The notes: generated by a model not told the origin, from the sequence alone. A stretch of DNA of 38,414 nucleotides from Dehalococcoidia bacterium (GCA_020847765.1 JADLBJ010000001.1:1-38414); one strand, 5' to 3'; positions 1 through 7,335 are shown, numbered from the stretch's first letter. Made by a program: numbers and translations.

Positions 1-47
1 CGCGGGCTGGGCCCGGCGACCATTTGACGGGCCGTCAACCGAGGAGA
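1..47. repeat. Left copy of a 47-bp perfect inverted repeat
   Basis: Bases 1-47 are the exact reverse complement of 670-716. The copy begins at the first base of the window, so it may extend further left. Each copy contains the near-palindrome TTGACGGNCCGTCAA. This copy lies inside the padR reading frame. Confidence 0.95.
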
Positions 48-582
48 CCACCTGGCCGAGCTCGCTCGCGTACGACCGAAGCCAGGCTAGGGTGGCTTCG
101 GCCGCGGACACCTTGGAGCCGAGGACGAGCCGCTCGAAGCCATGGGAAGGCGCCACCGCCAGCCTCGCGGAGAACCGATCGACGTAGGCCTCGACCACCT
201 CTATCTGCCCTTCGAGCAAAGCCCGCTCGGCGTCCGTGTCGAGCTGATGGAGAACGTAGAGCTTCAGCATGAACTCCAACCGCACTTCCCGAAGTCGGTG
301 CACGGTCTTTCGAAGCCATGAATCGATCTCTGCCCGGCCGGCCGCCGTCAGGTCGAAGACGCGGCGAGGCGGGTACGCTCCGACCCGCACTTCATGACCC
401 GCGATCAGATCCCGCCTCTCCAGTGTCTTGAGGTACGCGTAGAGCAGGTTCTGTTCAATGCGAGTCACATCCGGGAGCCCGTCTTGTTCGAGGGCCCGGG
501 CTATCTCGTACCCGTGCTTCGGCTCGAGCCGAAGCACGCCGAGCACTGCCCACTCTCCGGCAAGGAGTTCTCGTTCGGTCAT
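1..582 (-). CDS. PadR family transcriptional regulator (3' end beyond window)
   Basis: The minus strand is open from an ATG at 580-582 to the left edge (194 codons, no stop), so the C-terminus is missing or lies outside. The N-terminal ~90 residues look like a PadR winged helix: ELLAGEWAVLGVLRLEPKHG, then YEIARALE, a recognition-helix region with LLYAYLKTLERRDLI, and a wing ending FDLTAAGRAEIDSWL. The remaining ~90 residues resemble the helical PadR dimerisation arm. PadR proteins are usually about 170-200 residues, so little is missing. The last ~16 visible codons lie inside the left copy of a 47-bp inverted repeat, so the real C-terminus may have been replaced or misassembled. G+C is lower than in the neighbours, which suggests acquisition. 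The target is unknown; autoregulation is plausible because a palindrome overlaps its promoter. Confidence 0.85.
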   Translation of the reverse strand, partial: MTERELLAGEWAVLGVLRLEPKHGYEIARALEQDGLPDVTRIEQNLLYAYLKTLERRDLIAGHEVRVGAYPPRRVFDLTAAGRAEIDSWLRKTVHRLREVRLEFMLKLYVLHQLDTDAERALLEGQIEVVEAYVDRFSARLAVAPSHGFERLVLGSKVSAAEATLAWLRSYASELGQVVSSVDGPSNGRRAQPA

Positions 583-589
583 ACGCCGC

Positions 590-617
590 AGTATACGACC
601 AGCGACAACTCAGTCAA
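590..617 (-). promoter_or_regulatory. padR sigma70-type promoter, leaderless configuration
   Basis: Read on the minus strand: -35 TTGACT (612-617), a 16-nt spacer and -10 TATACT (590-595). The -10 box ends 7 nt before the ATG at 582, which puts the transcription start at or next to the start codon. No Shine-Dalgarno sequence is present. Confidence 0.7.
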
Positions 618-627
618 TGACTAGTCA
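618..627. promoter_or_regulatory. Palindrome TGACTAGTCA overlapping the padR promoter
   Basis: This 10-bp perfect palindrome adjoins the -35 box. It sits in a direct repeat AGTCAAT (612-618 and 623-629) with an 11-bp period. It is a candidate autoregulatory operator by position only. Confidence 0.4.
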
Positions 628-669
628 ATACCGACTCCGCTCATCCCACTCGCCGGGCAGCGAGGGGGC

Positions 670-716
670 TCTCCTCGGTTGACGGCCCGTCAAATGGTCG
701 CCGGGCCCAGCCCGCG
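670..716. repeat. Right copy of a 47-bp perfect inverted repeat
   Basis: Exact reverse complement of 1-47. The match breaks at base 669. This copy is intergenic, about 90 bp upstream of the padR start, and contains the near-palindrome TTGACGGCCCGTCAA (679-693). Confidence 0.95.
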
Positions 717-813
717 TCATCCACCTCCGGACCTGCGCCGGCCTGTGCGGCACGCCCTGCCCTGGCGCACGCCCGCTTTCACGCCGGCAGAACGATCGCT
801 GTCCTTCCCCTGG

Positions 814-1443
814 CTACAGCACCATCGGTTCCCGCCGCGTGAACTCGTAGAGCATGGCCGGGCGGTGAGCGCCCAGCTTCCGTGTGCTCCCCGTCTCACG
901 CACGATGCCGAGGCCGACGACGCGCCGGCGGAAGTTTCGCTTGTCCATCGCCTCGCCCAGGATCGCCTCGTAGACGCGCTGCATCTCCGTCAGGGTGAAG
1001 CGGCTCGGCAGCAGGCTGTAGACGACGTTGGTGTACTCCAGCTTGTTGCGCAACCGCTGCTCCGCGTAGGCGATGATCCGCTCGTTTTCGAAGGCCAGCG
1101 GCGGCAGCGCGCGCACGGGGTGCCAGGCCGGCCGCCATTCCAGGTCCGGCCGCAGGCGCGTGCGCGCGACGTCGACCAGGGCGAAGTAGGCCACGACCAC
1201 GCCCGCAGTGCTCTCGGCCAGGTGGTCGAAGGTGAAGAGCTGTTCGAGGAAGACGTCGCTTACGCCGGATTCGTCGGCGAGCTTGCGGCTGGCGGCGCCG
1301 TCGAGCGTCTCCTCGCCGCGGAGGACGCCGCCCGGGAGGGCCCACTGGCCGCGGCAGGGCGCGGCCGCCCGCTCGATCAGCAACACCGACAGCTCGCCGT
1401 GTGTGACCGTGAAGATGACAACGACGACGGCAGCGGTGCCCAC
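814..1443 (-). CDS. NrtR-like regulator: degenerate Nudix domain plus winged helix
   Basis: A protein of 209 residues starting at GTG. Residues 1-135 form a Nudix fold (WALPGGVLRGEETLDGAASR). The Nudix box is degenerate: the consensus REUxEE is R53-K54-L-A-D57-E58, so a catalytic glutamate position is changed. Residues ~140-209 match the C-terminal winged helix of NrtR regulators, including DKRNFRRRVVGLGIV and a final RPAMLYEF. NrtR family members use the Nudix domain to sense ADP-ribose or related ligands and repress NAD or sugar-metabolism genes. No NAD gene is nearby, so the target is unknown. A plain Nudix hydrolase is the alternative, but the C-terminal domain argues against it. Confidence 0.8.
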   Translation of the reverse strand: MGTAAVVVVIFTVTHGELSVLLIERAAAPCRGQWALPGGVLRGEETLDGAASRKLADESGVSDVFLEQLFTFDHLAESTAGVVVAYFALVDVARTRLRPDLEWRPAWHPVRALPPLAFENERIIAYAEQRLRNKLEYTNVVYSLLPSRFTLTEMQRVYEAILGEAMDKRNFRRRVVGLGIVRETGSTRKLGAHRPAMLYEFTRREPMVL

Positions 1444-1449
1444 CGGCGC

Positions 1450-1455
1450 AGTGTA
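1450..1455 (-). promoter_or_regulatory. -10 box TACACT, 6 nt before the GTG start
   Basis: On the minus strand TACACT is followed by 6 nt and the GTG at 1443. There is no Shine-Dalgarno sequence, consistent with a leaderless transcript. Confidence 0.45.
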
Positions 1456-1470
1456 GCGGCCCCCCGGCCC

Positions 1471-2349
1471 TCAGACGCGGGGCGCGACCTCGCGCATAAA
1501 ACGGCGCAGCTCCCGCACGAGGTCGGTGACGGAACGCGCGGGCAGCGAGAGCATCAGCTCGTCGAGGCCTGCCCCGGCGTAGGCGCGGATGTCCGCCGCC
1601 CAGTCGTCTGGTCCGCCGCTGAGGGGCACCACGCCGCCGGCGGGACGTGTCCGCCCACCCGGCATGTGGCGCAGGCAGACGGGGCCGGGCTGGCGGCCGT
1701 ACGCAGCACATTTCTCCCGGTATTCCGCAGCGAGCGCGGCCAGCTGCGCCGGGGCGAGGTTTATGGGGTGCCAGCCGTCCCCCAGCTCGGCGGCGCGGCG
1801 CACGCTTGCCGGGCCGTTTCCCCCGACCCACAGGGGGATGGTCCCTCGCCGCGTGGGTGCCGCCTTCGGGAAGAGGCGCATGGCGGTGTAGCTCTTCCAG
1901 CGGCCGGCGAAGGAGGACGTCTCCGTCTCCCAGAGGTTGCGGTAGACGCGCAGATACTCGTCCGTGCGCGGGCCGCGCTCGGCGAAGGGCACCCCGAGCG
2001 CCTCGAACTCCTGCTCCAGCCAGCCGGCGCCCACGCCCGCCACCAGCCGGCCCTCGCAGAGGACGTCGACAGTGGCCAGGAACTTCGCCACGAAGACGGG
2101 ATCGCGGTAGGGGACGATGAGCACGCTCGTCCCGAGCGTGAGGTGGCTCGTCTCCGCCGCCAGGAAGGCGAGCACGGCAAGCGGCTCGTCCATCAGCTCG
2201 GGGATGTAGCTCGAGCCCTCCGGGACGACGATGTGATCGCTCACCCAGAGGGAGTCGAAGCCGAGGTCCTCGACGGCGTGCGCCATCGCCCGGAGCGCAG
2301 CGGGAGCGGCGAACTGGTTGGCCTGGGGGATGGCGACGCCGTAGCGCAC
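1471..2349 (-). CDS. LLM class F420-dependent oxidoreductase
   Basis: A cytoplasmic enzyme of 292 residues in the bacterial luciferase-like TIM-barrel family. Family hallmarks include FDSLWVSDHIV near residue 30, HLTLGTSVLIVPYRDP, GRLVAGVGAGWLEQEFEALG, the PLWVGGNG loop and RAAELGDGWHP. The pattern is that of the TIGR03619-type F420 group, which transfers hydride from reduced F420 (sometimes FMN) to varied substrates. The substrate cannot be read from sequence. The GTG start at 2349 is supported by AGGAGG 7 nt upstream. It lies 27 nt upstream of the NrtR-like gene on the same strand and is divergent from the M20 gene. A second LLM protein is encoded at 32769-33776. Confidence 0.85.
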   Translation of the reverse strand: MRYGVAIPQANQFAAPAALRAMAHAVEDLGFDSLWVSDHIVVPEGSSYIPELMDEPLAVLAFLAAETSHLTLGTSVLIVPYRDPVFVAKFLATVDVLCEGRLVAGVGAGWLEQEFEALGVPFAERGPRTDEYLRVYRNLWETETSSFAGRWKSYTAMRLFPKAAPTRRGTIPLWVGGNGPASVRRAAELGDGWHPINLAPAQLAALAAEYREKCAAYGRQPGPVCLRHMPGGRTRPAGGVVPLSGGPDDWAADIRAYAGAGLDELMLSLPARSVTDLVRELRRFMREVAPRV

Positions 2350-2434
2350 CGGCTGCCTCCTGGAGAAGGTCTGCCGGGACTGTAGTCCTTCGAGGTGGAA
2401 CGAGGGAGCGCCATGACGGGGGACGTGGCTGTGC

Positions 2435-2440
2435 TACGCT
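2435..2440 (+). promoter_or_regulatory. -10 box TACGCT, 6 nt before the M20 GTG start
   Basis: TACGCT, then CCGCGC, then GTG at 2447, with no Shine-Dalgarno sequence. The TANNNT box and its spacing match the other probable leaderless genes here. Confidence 0.4.
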
Positions 2441-2446
2441 CCGCGC

Positions 2447-3631
2447 GTGGCGCAACCGGAGACGCTCACCCTTCGGCCCGCGGTGCGGCAGCTGCTGCCC
2501 GCCGTCGTCGCCCTGCGCCGCGACCTGCACGCCCACCCGGAGCTCTCCTGGCGGGAGGAGCGCACCCAGGGCGTGGTTCTCGCCCGCCTGCACGATCTCG
2601 GCCTGAAAGACGTGCGCACGGTCGCCGGCACGGGCGCGACGGGCCTCGTCGAAGGCGCGCGCTCCGGCCCGGCGGTGCTCTGGCGCGCCGACATGGACGC
2701 CCTCCCCATTCCGGAACGCAGCGGCCTGCCGTTCGCCTCCAAGAACGAGGGAGTCATGCACGCCTGCGGCCACGACGGGCACGTGGCGATCGCCCTCGGG
2801 CTTGCCGAGCTGCTGACGGACCAGCGCGCAGAGCTCGCGGGGAGCGTGCGCTTCGTCTTCCAGCCGGCCGAGGAGGCCTCGGGCGGTGCCGAGCGCTGTC
2901 TGGCCGACGGCGTGCTCGAAGCCCCGGCCGTCGCCCGCGTCCTGGGGCTTCACCTGAGCGCCGACGTGCCCCTTGGCGCCGTCAACGTGGCGCCCGGGCC
3001 GTTCTTCGCCGCACCCACGGCCTTCCGCGTCGTCATCACGGGCCGGGGCGGACACGCAGCCGCGCCCCATCAGGCTGTCGACGCCATTGTCGTCGCCGCA
3101 CACGTGGTGACCGCCCTGCAGACGGTGGTGAGCCGGGCGGTGGCGCCAGCCGAAGCGGCGGTGCTGACCGTCGGCAAGCTGGCGGCGGGCTTCCGGGGCA
3201 ACGTGATCGCGGAGTCGGCGACCATGACGGGCACAATCCGCAGCTACACCGACCGCGTCCACGACCTCGTCGTGGGGCGCGCGCAGGAGGTGGTGAACGG
3301 CGTCTGCGCGGCTTTCGGCGCGACGGCGACCTTCGAGCACCGCACGAGCTGCCCGCCAGTCGTCAACGACGAGGCAGTGACCGGGCTGGTGATGGACGAG
3401 GCGGCGCAGTTCTTCGGCGCCGAGAACATATACGGCACACCGAGCATGGGGGCCGACGACATGGCGCTGTTCCTGCGCGAACGCCCCGGCTGCTACTTCT
3501 GGCTGGGCGCCCGGAACGAGGCGCGGGGCGTCGCCGGTCGCCACCATGACCCTGGCTTCGCGATCGACGAGGACGCGCTCGGACTGGGCCTGGAGTTCGG
3601 CCTGCGCATCCTCGGGCGCGCGCTCGCATAG
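2447..3631 (+). CDS. M20 family amidohydrolase (N-acyl amino acid / hippurate hydrolase type)
   Basis: Dinuclear-metal amidohydrolase of 394 residues, in the IAA-amino acid hydrolase / hippuricase / N-acetyl-L-amino acid deacylase group. Visible motifs: RRDLHAHPELSWRE (25-37), WRADMDALPI (80-88), HACGHDGH (105-112) with the metal-binding Cys107 and His109, the catalytic/metal pair E142-E143, the dimerisation-domain sequence GRGGHAAAPH, and a C-terminal SMGADDMALFL. It probably removes an acyl group from an N-acyl amino acid or peptide in the cytoplasm. The GTG start lies 6 nt after a -10 box. The next gene converges, with stop codons only 3 nt apart. Confidence 0.9.
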   Translation: MAQPETLTLRPAVRQLLPAVVALRRDLHAHPELSWREERTQGVVLARLHDLGLKDVRTVAGTGATGLVEGARSGPAVLWRADMDALPIPERSGLPFASKNEGVMHACGHDGHVAIALGLAELLTDQRAELAGSVRFVFQPAEEASGGAERCLADGVLEAPAVARVLGLHLSADVPLGAVNVAPGPFFAAPTAFRVVITGRGGHAAAPHQAVDAIVVAAHVVTALQTVVSRAVAPAEAAVLTVGKLAAGFRGNVIAESATMTGTIRSYTDRVHDLVVGRAQEVVNGVCAAFGATATFEHRTSCPPVVNDEAVTGLVMDEAAQFFGAENIYGTPSMGADDMALFLRERPGCYFWLGARNEARGVAGRHHDPGFAIDEDALGLGLEFGLRILGRALA

Positions 3632-3634
3632 ACG

Positions 3635-4642
3635 TCAGCCGCGGCCCTGGAGGGCGCCAAGCGCGCGGTCGAGCGCCTCGACGTCGGCGAGCAGGCCGAA
3701 CCGCCAGGCGCCGGGCGTCCCGTAGACCGAGCAGGGCACAGCGAAAAGCCCGGCCGCGAGCAGGCGCGCGCCGCCGCCCGGCGCAAGTGGGTGCGGGGGC
3801 CACGCCTCCAGGGTCAGCCCTGCCTCCGGCGGTGCGAACGTCCAGCCCCGTGCGGCGAGCCTCGCGTAGAGCGCCGGCGCGTTCGCAGAGGCGCGTTCGC
3901 GCGTGACCGCCACCGCCTCGTCGAAGCAGGCCACGGCGACCCGCGCGAGCAGGAGCGAAGGCCCGGAAGGCCCCCCCGCGAGCAGCTGCAGCTGGCGGTC
4001 CAGGCGGGCGAGCAGGGCGCGATCGCGCGTGGCTGCCCAGCCGACGCGCAGGCCACCGAGCCCCAGCGGTTTCGAAAGGCCGCCAACGCTGACGGCGCCC
4101 GGGTCGCAGTCGGCTGCGGCAGGAGGCCGAGGCACGGCGAAGTCGCGGTAGACCTCGTCGACGACGGGAACGGCACCGGTCGCCCGTGCGGCCGCCACCA
4201 AGCCGGGCACGTCGAGCAGGCGCCCGTCGGGGACTGTCGGGTTGTTCGCCAGGGCAGCCGCTACGCCGGGGCCCAGCGCGGCGAGCGGCAGGACGTCGCC
4301 GCCGACAGCACGAACGGCCTCGAGGAAGCTCGGGTAGGCGCCACGATCGACGGCGACGCGGCTGCCCCGACGGGCGAGCATCAGACCGAGGGCGGCGAGC
4401 ACTTCGGACGCGCCATTCCCGAGGATCACGTCGTCGGCCGAAAGCGTCGCGTAGCGCGCGGCGATGGCACCCCGGAGTGCCGGCGCGCCCATAGGTGCCA
4501 CGTAGTCGGCCGCGGCGACGACCTCGGCCTCGGGAGGCGCGGGCAGCGGCCAGGGCGGCGGATTCGAAGCGGAGACGTCGACGACACCCGGCTGGAAATA
4601 GCGCGTGTACCAGGCCAGCAAGTCCAGATTGGCGTCGTCCAC
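3635..4642 (-). CDS. Class I/II PLP-dependent aminotransferase
   Basis: A fold-type I aminotransferase of 335 residues, distantly like histidinol-phosphate aminotransferase. Key positions: GNGASE near residue 75-80 (PLP phosphate loop), N134 in NNPT, D162 and Y165 in VVDEVYRDF, K191 in VGGLSKPLGLGG (Schiff-base lysine) and R199 in LRVGW. It is somewhat short; most relatives have 350-400 residues. The substrate is not evident and no biosynthetic neighbours suggest one. The GTG start at 4642 lies 6 nt after a TACCGT box, so it may be leaderless. It converges tail-to-tail with the M20 hydrolase. Confidence 0.85.
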   Translation of the reverse strand: MDDANLDLLAWYTRYFQPGVVDVSASNPPPWPLPAPPEAEVVAAADYVAPMGAPALRGAIAARYATLSADDVILGNGASEVLAALGLMLARRGSRVAVDRGAYPSFLEAVRAVGGDVLPLAALGPGVAAALANNPTVPDGRLLDVPGLVAAARATGAVPVVDEVYRDFAVPRPPAAADCDPGAVSVGGLSKPLGLGGLRVGWAATRDRALLARLDRQLQLLAGGPSGPSLLLARVAVACFDEAVAVTRERASANAPALYARLAARGWTFAPPEAGLTLEAWPPHPLAPGGGARLLAAGLFAVPCSVYGTPGAWRFGLLADVEALDRALGALQGRG

Positions 4643-4648
4643 AGACGT

Positions 4649-4654
4649 ACGGTA
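4649..4654 (-). promoter_or_regulatory. -10-like box TACCGT, 6 nt before the aminotransferase GTG
   Basis: On the minus strand TACCGT is followed by ACGTCT and GTG. This fits TANNNT but is otherwise weak. No Shine-Dalgarno sequence is visible. Confidence 0.3.
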
Positions 4655-4776
4655 GCGCGCCCGCGCAAGCCCCGACGACGAACCGCCCGTTCAAGCAGTT
4701 CGCAAAGGCGACGGCGGGCGGGATGGGAGCGGAAAGGCCACCCGCGCCGGTAGGATACGGCGGAGCGGAGGAGACG

Positions 4777-5745
4777 ATGGCGGAAGAGAGCAAAGGCACA
4801 GTCCTCGCGGCCATGGCGGCGAACCTGGCGATCGCCGTCGGCAAGCTCTTCGCCGGCCTCCTGACGGGCAGCGCCGCCCTCCTCGCCGAAGCTGGCCATT
4901 CGACAGCGGACACGGTGAACCAGGTCTTCCTGCTGCTCGGCGTCAACCTCTCCGACACCCGCCCCGACGAGCGCCACCCGCACGGCTACGGCAAGGAAGG
5001 ATTCTTCTGGTCGTTCCTGGCGGCGATCTTCATCTTCGTCGCAGGCGCCGCCTTCTCCTGGTTCGAGGGGATCCGCACGCTCGTCGCCGACGAGAACCAC
5101 CATCGCTCGGGAGCGGAGCTGGCCCTGGCGTTCGGCGTCCTCGGCGGCGCGGCCCTGTTCGAGTCGATCTCGTTCATGATTGCCGTGCGGGGCATCGTGG
5201 CCGGGGCAAGGCGCCGGGGCTGGAGCTTCAGCCAGTACCTCCGCCGCTCGCCCGACCTGACGACGAAGACCGTCTTCTGGGAGGACAGCGCCGCGCTGAC
5301 CGGCCTGGCGCTGGCCGCCCTCGGGCTCGGCCTTTCGGAGCTCGCGGGCGACGAGCTCTGGGACGGCGTCGCCTCGCTGGCGATCGGCTGCGTGCTCGCC
5401 GGCGTCGCGCTCATGCTCGGGCTGCAGGCACGGAACCTGCTGCTGGGCGCGGCCGCACCGCAGGAGACCCAGGACGCCATCGTGGACACCATCCACAGCT
5501 TCCCCGAGGTGGACGCGATCGTGCGCCTGCTGACGATGCAGCTCGGCAGCCGCAGCGTCCTCGTCACCGGCGAGCTCGAAGTGCACCGCAACATGACGAC
5601 CGACGCTATCGAAGGGCTCATCCGGCGGATCGACGGGCGCCTCGAGGAGCGCGTGCCGGAAGTGCGCGAGACGTTCTGGGAGTTGCGCCGCTGCCCCGAC
5701 GAGAGCCACGTCGCCGAGGGGGCGGGACCCCAGGGCGAGCGCTGA
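4777..5745 (+). CDS. Cation diffusion facilitator (CDF) family transporter
   Basis: An inner-membrane divalent-cation/proton antiporter of 322 residues. The ATG at 4777 is chosen because GGAGGAG lies 3 nt upstream and the CDF homology starts at once (residues 8-45). The transmembrane metal site in helix 2 is LLAEAGHSTAD with H41 and D45. Helix 5 carries WEDSAALTG (E169-D170) where typical CDFs have a H/DxxxD pair. HPHGYGKE near residue 67 is the conserved loop after helix 2. The C-terminal ~90 residues form the cytoplasmic ferredoxin-like domain. The ED site recalls the ZnT9-like branch, so the substrate (Zn, Mn or other) is uncertain. It stands alone and converges with ndk. Confidence 0.9.
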   Translation: MAEESKGTVLAAMAANLAIAVGKLFAGLLTGSAALLAEAGHSTADTVNQVFLLLGVNLSDTRPDERHPHGYGKEGFFWSFLAAIFIFVAGAAFSWFEGIRTLVADENHHRSGAELALAFGVLGGAALFESISFMIAVRGIVAGARRRGWSFSQYLRRSPDLTTKTVFWEDSAALTGLALAALGLGLSELAGDELWDGVASLAIGCVLAGVALMLGLQARNLLLGAAAPQETQDAIVDTIHSFPEVDAIVRLLTMQLGSRSVLVTGELEVHRNMTTDAIEGLIRRIDGRLEERVPEVRETFWELRRCPDESHVAEGAGPQGER

Positions 5746-5768
5746 AGCTCAGGCTGCCGCCGGGCGCG

Positions 5769-6227
5769 CTATTCGAAGATCCAGCGGTCCGTGTCCCGCG
5801 CCCAGCTCACGATCTCCTCCGGGCGGAAGAAGAGCCCGACTTCGCGCGTGCCGCTCTCCGGGCTGTCGCTGGCGTGGACGAGGTTACGGCCGCGTTCGAG
5901 GCCGAAGTCGCCGCGGATGGTGCCGGGGGCGGCCTCCGCCGGGTTCGTCACTCCGATCGTGTTGCGAACGACGACGACGGCTGCGGGCCCCTCGAGGACA
6001 GCGGCGACGACCGGCGCGCTGGTGATATAGGCGACCAGCCCGGCGAAGAAGGGCTTCCCCTCGTGCTCGGCGTAGTGGCGGCGAGCCAGGGCGTCGTCGA
6101 TCTGCATCAGCTTCATGCCAACGATGCGCAGGCCGCGCCGTTCGAAGCGGGTGATGAGTTCGCCGGCGAGGCCGCGCTGCATGGCGTCGGGCTTGACGAG
6201 GATGAGCGTGCGCTGGGGTGCGTCCAT
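5769..6227 (-). CDS. ndk: Nucleoside-diphosphate kinase
   Basis: Full-length at 152 residues. It transfers the gamma phosphate from ATP to nucleoside diphosphates through a phosphohistidine. Diagnostic sequences are TLILVKPDAMQRGL (K12), the nucleotide-site stretch RNTIGVTNPAEAAPGTIRGDFG and the active-site NLVHASDSPESG with H118. AAGGA lies about 8 nt before the ATG. It follows tsaB on the same strand after 25 nt, so it is probably co-transcribed with tsaE-tsaB. Confidence 0.97.
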   Translation of the reverse strand: MDAPQRTLILVKPDAMQRGLAGELITRFERRGLRIVGMKLMQIDDALARRHYAEHEGKPFFAGLVAYITSAPVVAAVLEGPAAVVVVRNTIGVTNPAEAAPGTIRGDFGLERGRNLVHASDSPESGTREVGLFFRPEEIVSWARDTDRWIFE

Positions 6228-6252
6228 TCGCTGGGTCCTTTCGGGTGTGGAG

Positions 6253-6852
6253 TCAGGCCGGGCGCGCGCGCCGGGGGAGGGTGACGGGCGGCTCGCGCAG
6301 GTAGAGCGGCTCGAGCTCGTCGGAACCCGGCGCGGCGAAGGCGGGCAGGAGGGCGAGCAGGGCGGCGCGACACCGCTCGCCGGGGGTCACCTCGCAGCCG
6401 CCGAGGGCTTCCGCCCCCTCGCCGACCGTGCGCTCGCCGACCAGCTCCGCACCCTTGACGACGCGTAGCGGTCCTGTCGGCCGTCCGTCGCGGTAAGCGA
6501 GGGCAGCGTATTCGCTGCGGCCGGCGGGATGGATGGCCGTATAGTCGCCCGGCCCCTTGGCAGCCGCGACCGCCTCCAGCGTGGGGAGCCCGCGCAGGGG
6601 GAGACCGCTCGCCAGCGCCAGGCCCTGGGCCGTGGCTATGCCGACGCGGAGGCCCGCATAACTGCCGGGACCGATGACGACTGCGACGCCGGCCAGCACC
6701 GCGCGGTCGCCGGCCAGCAGCTCGTCGATCATGGGGAGGAGCTGGCGGGAATGGTCACCGCCGGCCTCCTGCTCGCGTGTCCGCAGGATCTGGCCCTCGC
6801 CGGCGAGGGCGAGCGCGACGCGGGGGGAGGCCGTGTCGATTGCGAGGAAGAC
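6253..6852 (-). CDS. tsaB: TsaB, tRNA t6A37 threonylcarbamoyltransferase complex subunit (no normal start codon)
   Basis: An ASKHA-fold protein of ~199 residues that scaffolds TsaD and TsaE in N6-threonylcarbamoyladenosine synthesis at tRNA position 37. Recognisable parts are FLAIDTASPRVALAL at the N-terminus, HSRQLLPMIDELL, and the strongly conserved IGPGSYAGLRVGIATAQGLA. The frame has no ATG, GTG or TTG at a sensible place. Homology begins at a GTC codon (6850-6852), and the open frame runs upstream through tsaE without a stop. The tsaE frame, one base off, also fails to stop here. The simplest reading is a TsaE-TsaB fusion broken by a frameshift, either a sequence error or a programmed one. 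Non-AUG initiation is the alternative. Confidence 0.85.
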   Translation of the reverse strand, partial: VFLAIDTASPRVALALAGEGQILRTREQEAGGDHSRQLLPMIDELLAGDRAVLAGVAVVIGPGSYAGLRVGIATAQGLALASGLPLRGLPTLEAVAAAKGPGDYTAIHPAGRSEYAALAYRDGRPTGPLRVVKGAELVGERTVGEGAEALGGCEVTPGERCRAALLALLPAFAAPGSDELEPLYLREPPVTLPRRARPA

Positions 6853-7328
6853 GGTCCCGCCGCCCGGAAGCTCTCGAGGAGCTCCGAGCCGCGCGGCCCC
6901 CGGGGCAGGAAGCGCAGGCGGCGCTGGCGATCGACGTCGCCGTAGCGCAGCTCGATGACGAGGCCGTCCCCCGGCAGGAGCTCGGGGCCCCGTTCGGGCC
7001 ATTCGATGACGAGCACGCCCCGTTCGGCGTAGTCCCACAGCCCCAGGTCGTCGAGCTCCTCCACGTCCTCGATGCGGTAGAGGTCGACGTGGTAAAGGGT
7101 CTCGCGGCCCTCATATTCGTTCATAAGGACGAAGGAGGGGCTGTTCACGGCGCCGCGGCAGGCAAGGCCCCGGCCGATGCCCTGCGTGAAGCAGGTCTTG
7201 CCGGTGCCCAGGTCGCCGCTGAGGAGGACGACGTCGCCCCGGCGGAGGACTCGGCCGAGGCGCTCCCCAATGCCGCGGGTCTCCTCTTCGCCGGCGGTCG
7301 CCAGTTCGTAGTCGTGCTCGGCTGACAT
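6729..7328 (-). CDS. tsaE: TsaE, t6A biosynthesis ATPase, reading into tsaB out of frame
   Basis: P-loop ATPase that cycles the TsaBD complex. From the ATG at 7328: Walker A GDLGTGKT (38-45), NSPSFVLMNEY (62-72) matching the family's SPTF.L.NEY, and LYHVDLYRIED (78-88). Family homology ends near residue 157 (SELLESFRAA), where TsaE normally stops. Here the frame continues for ~42 residues of serine/arginine/proline-rich sequence that is only the out-of-frame image of tsaB. The ATG lies 7 nt after a TATACT box, implying a leaderless message. See tsaB for the junction problem. Confidence 0.9.
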   Translation of the reverse strand: MSAEHDYELATAGEEETRGIGERLGRVLRRGDVVLLSGDLGTGKTCFTQGIGRGLACRGAVNSPSFVLMNEYEGRETLYHVDLYRIEDVEELDDLGLWDYAERGVLVIEWPERGPELLPGDGLVIELRYGDVDRQRRLRFLPRGPRGSELLESFRAAGPSSSQSTRPPPASRSPSPARARSCGHASRRPAVTIPASSSP

Positions 7329-7335
7329 GCCCTGC

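Noticed and set aside
1-716. padR segment as an insertion sequence with terminal inverted repeats
   Set aside because: No transposase is encoded between the repeats, no target-site duplication is visible, and one repeat lies inside the padR coding sequence.
679-2385. Long plus-strand open frame of 568 codons
   Set aside because: It is antisense to the NrtR-like and LLM genes, whose products match known families; its translation is low-complexity Arg/Ala/Gly/Val sequence typical of GC-rich shadow frames.
896-3547. Long minus-strand open frame of 883 codons
   Set aside because: Shadow of the NrtR-like, LLM and M20 genes in another frame; no domain recognisable.
4680-4692. GAAC-N5-GTTC, possible second LexA box before the CDF transporter
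   Set aside because: The spacing is 5 nt instead of 4, and the gene is not an SOS function.
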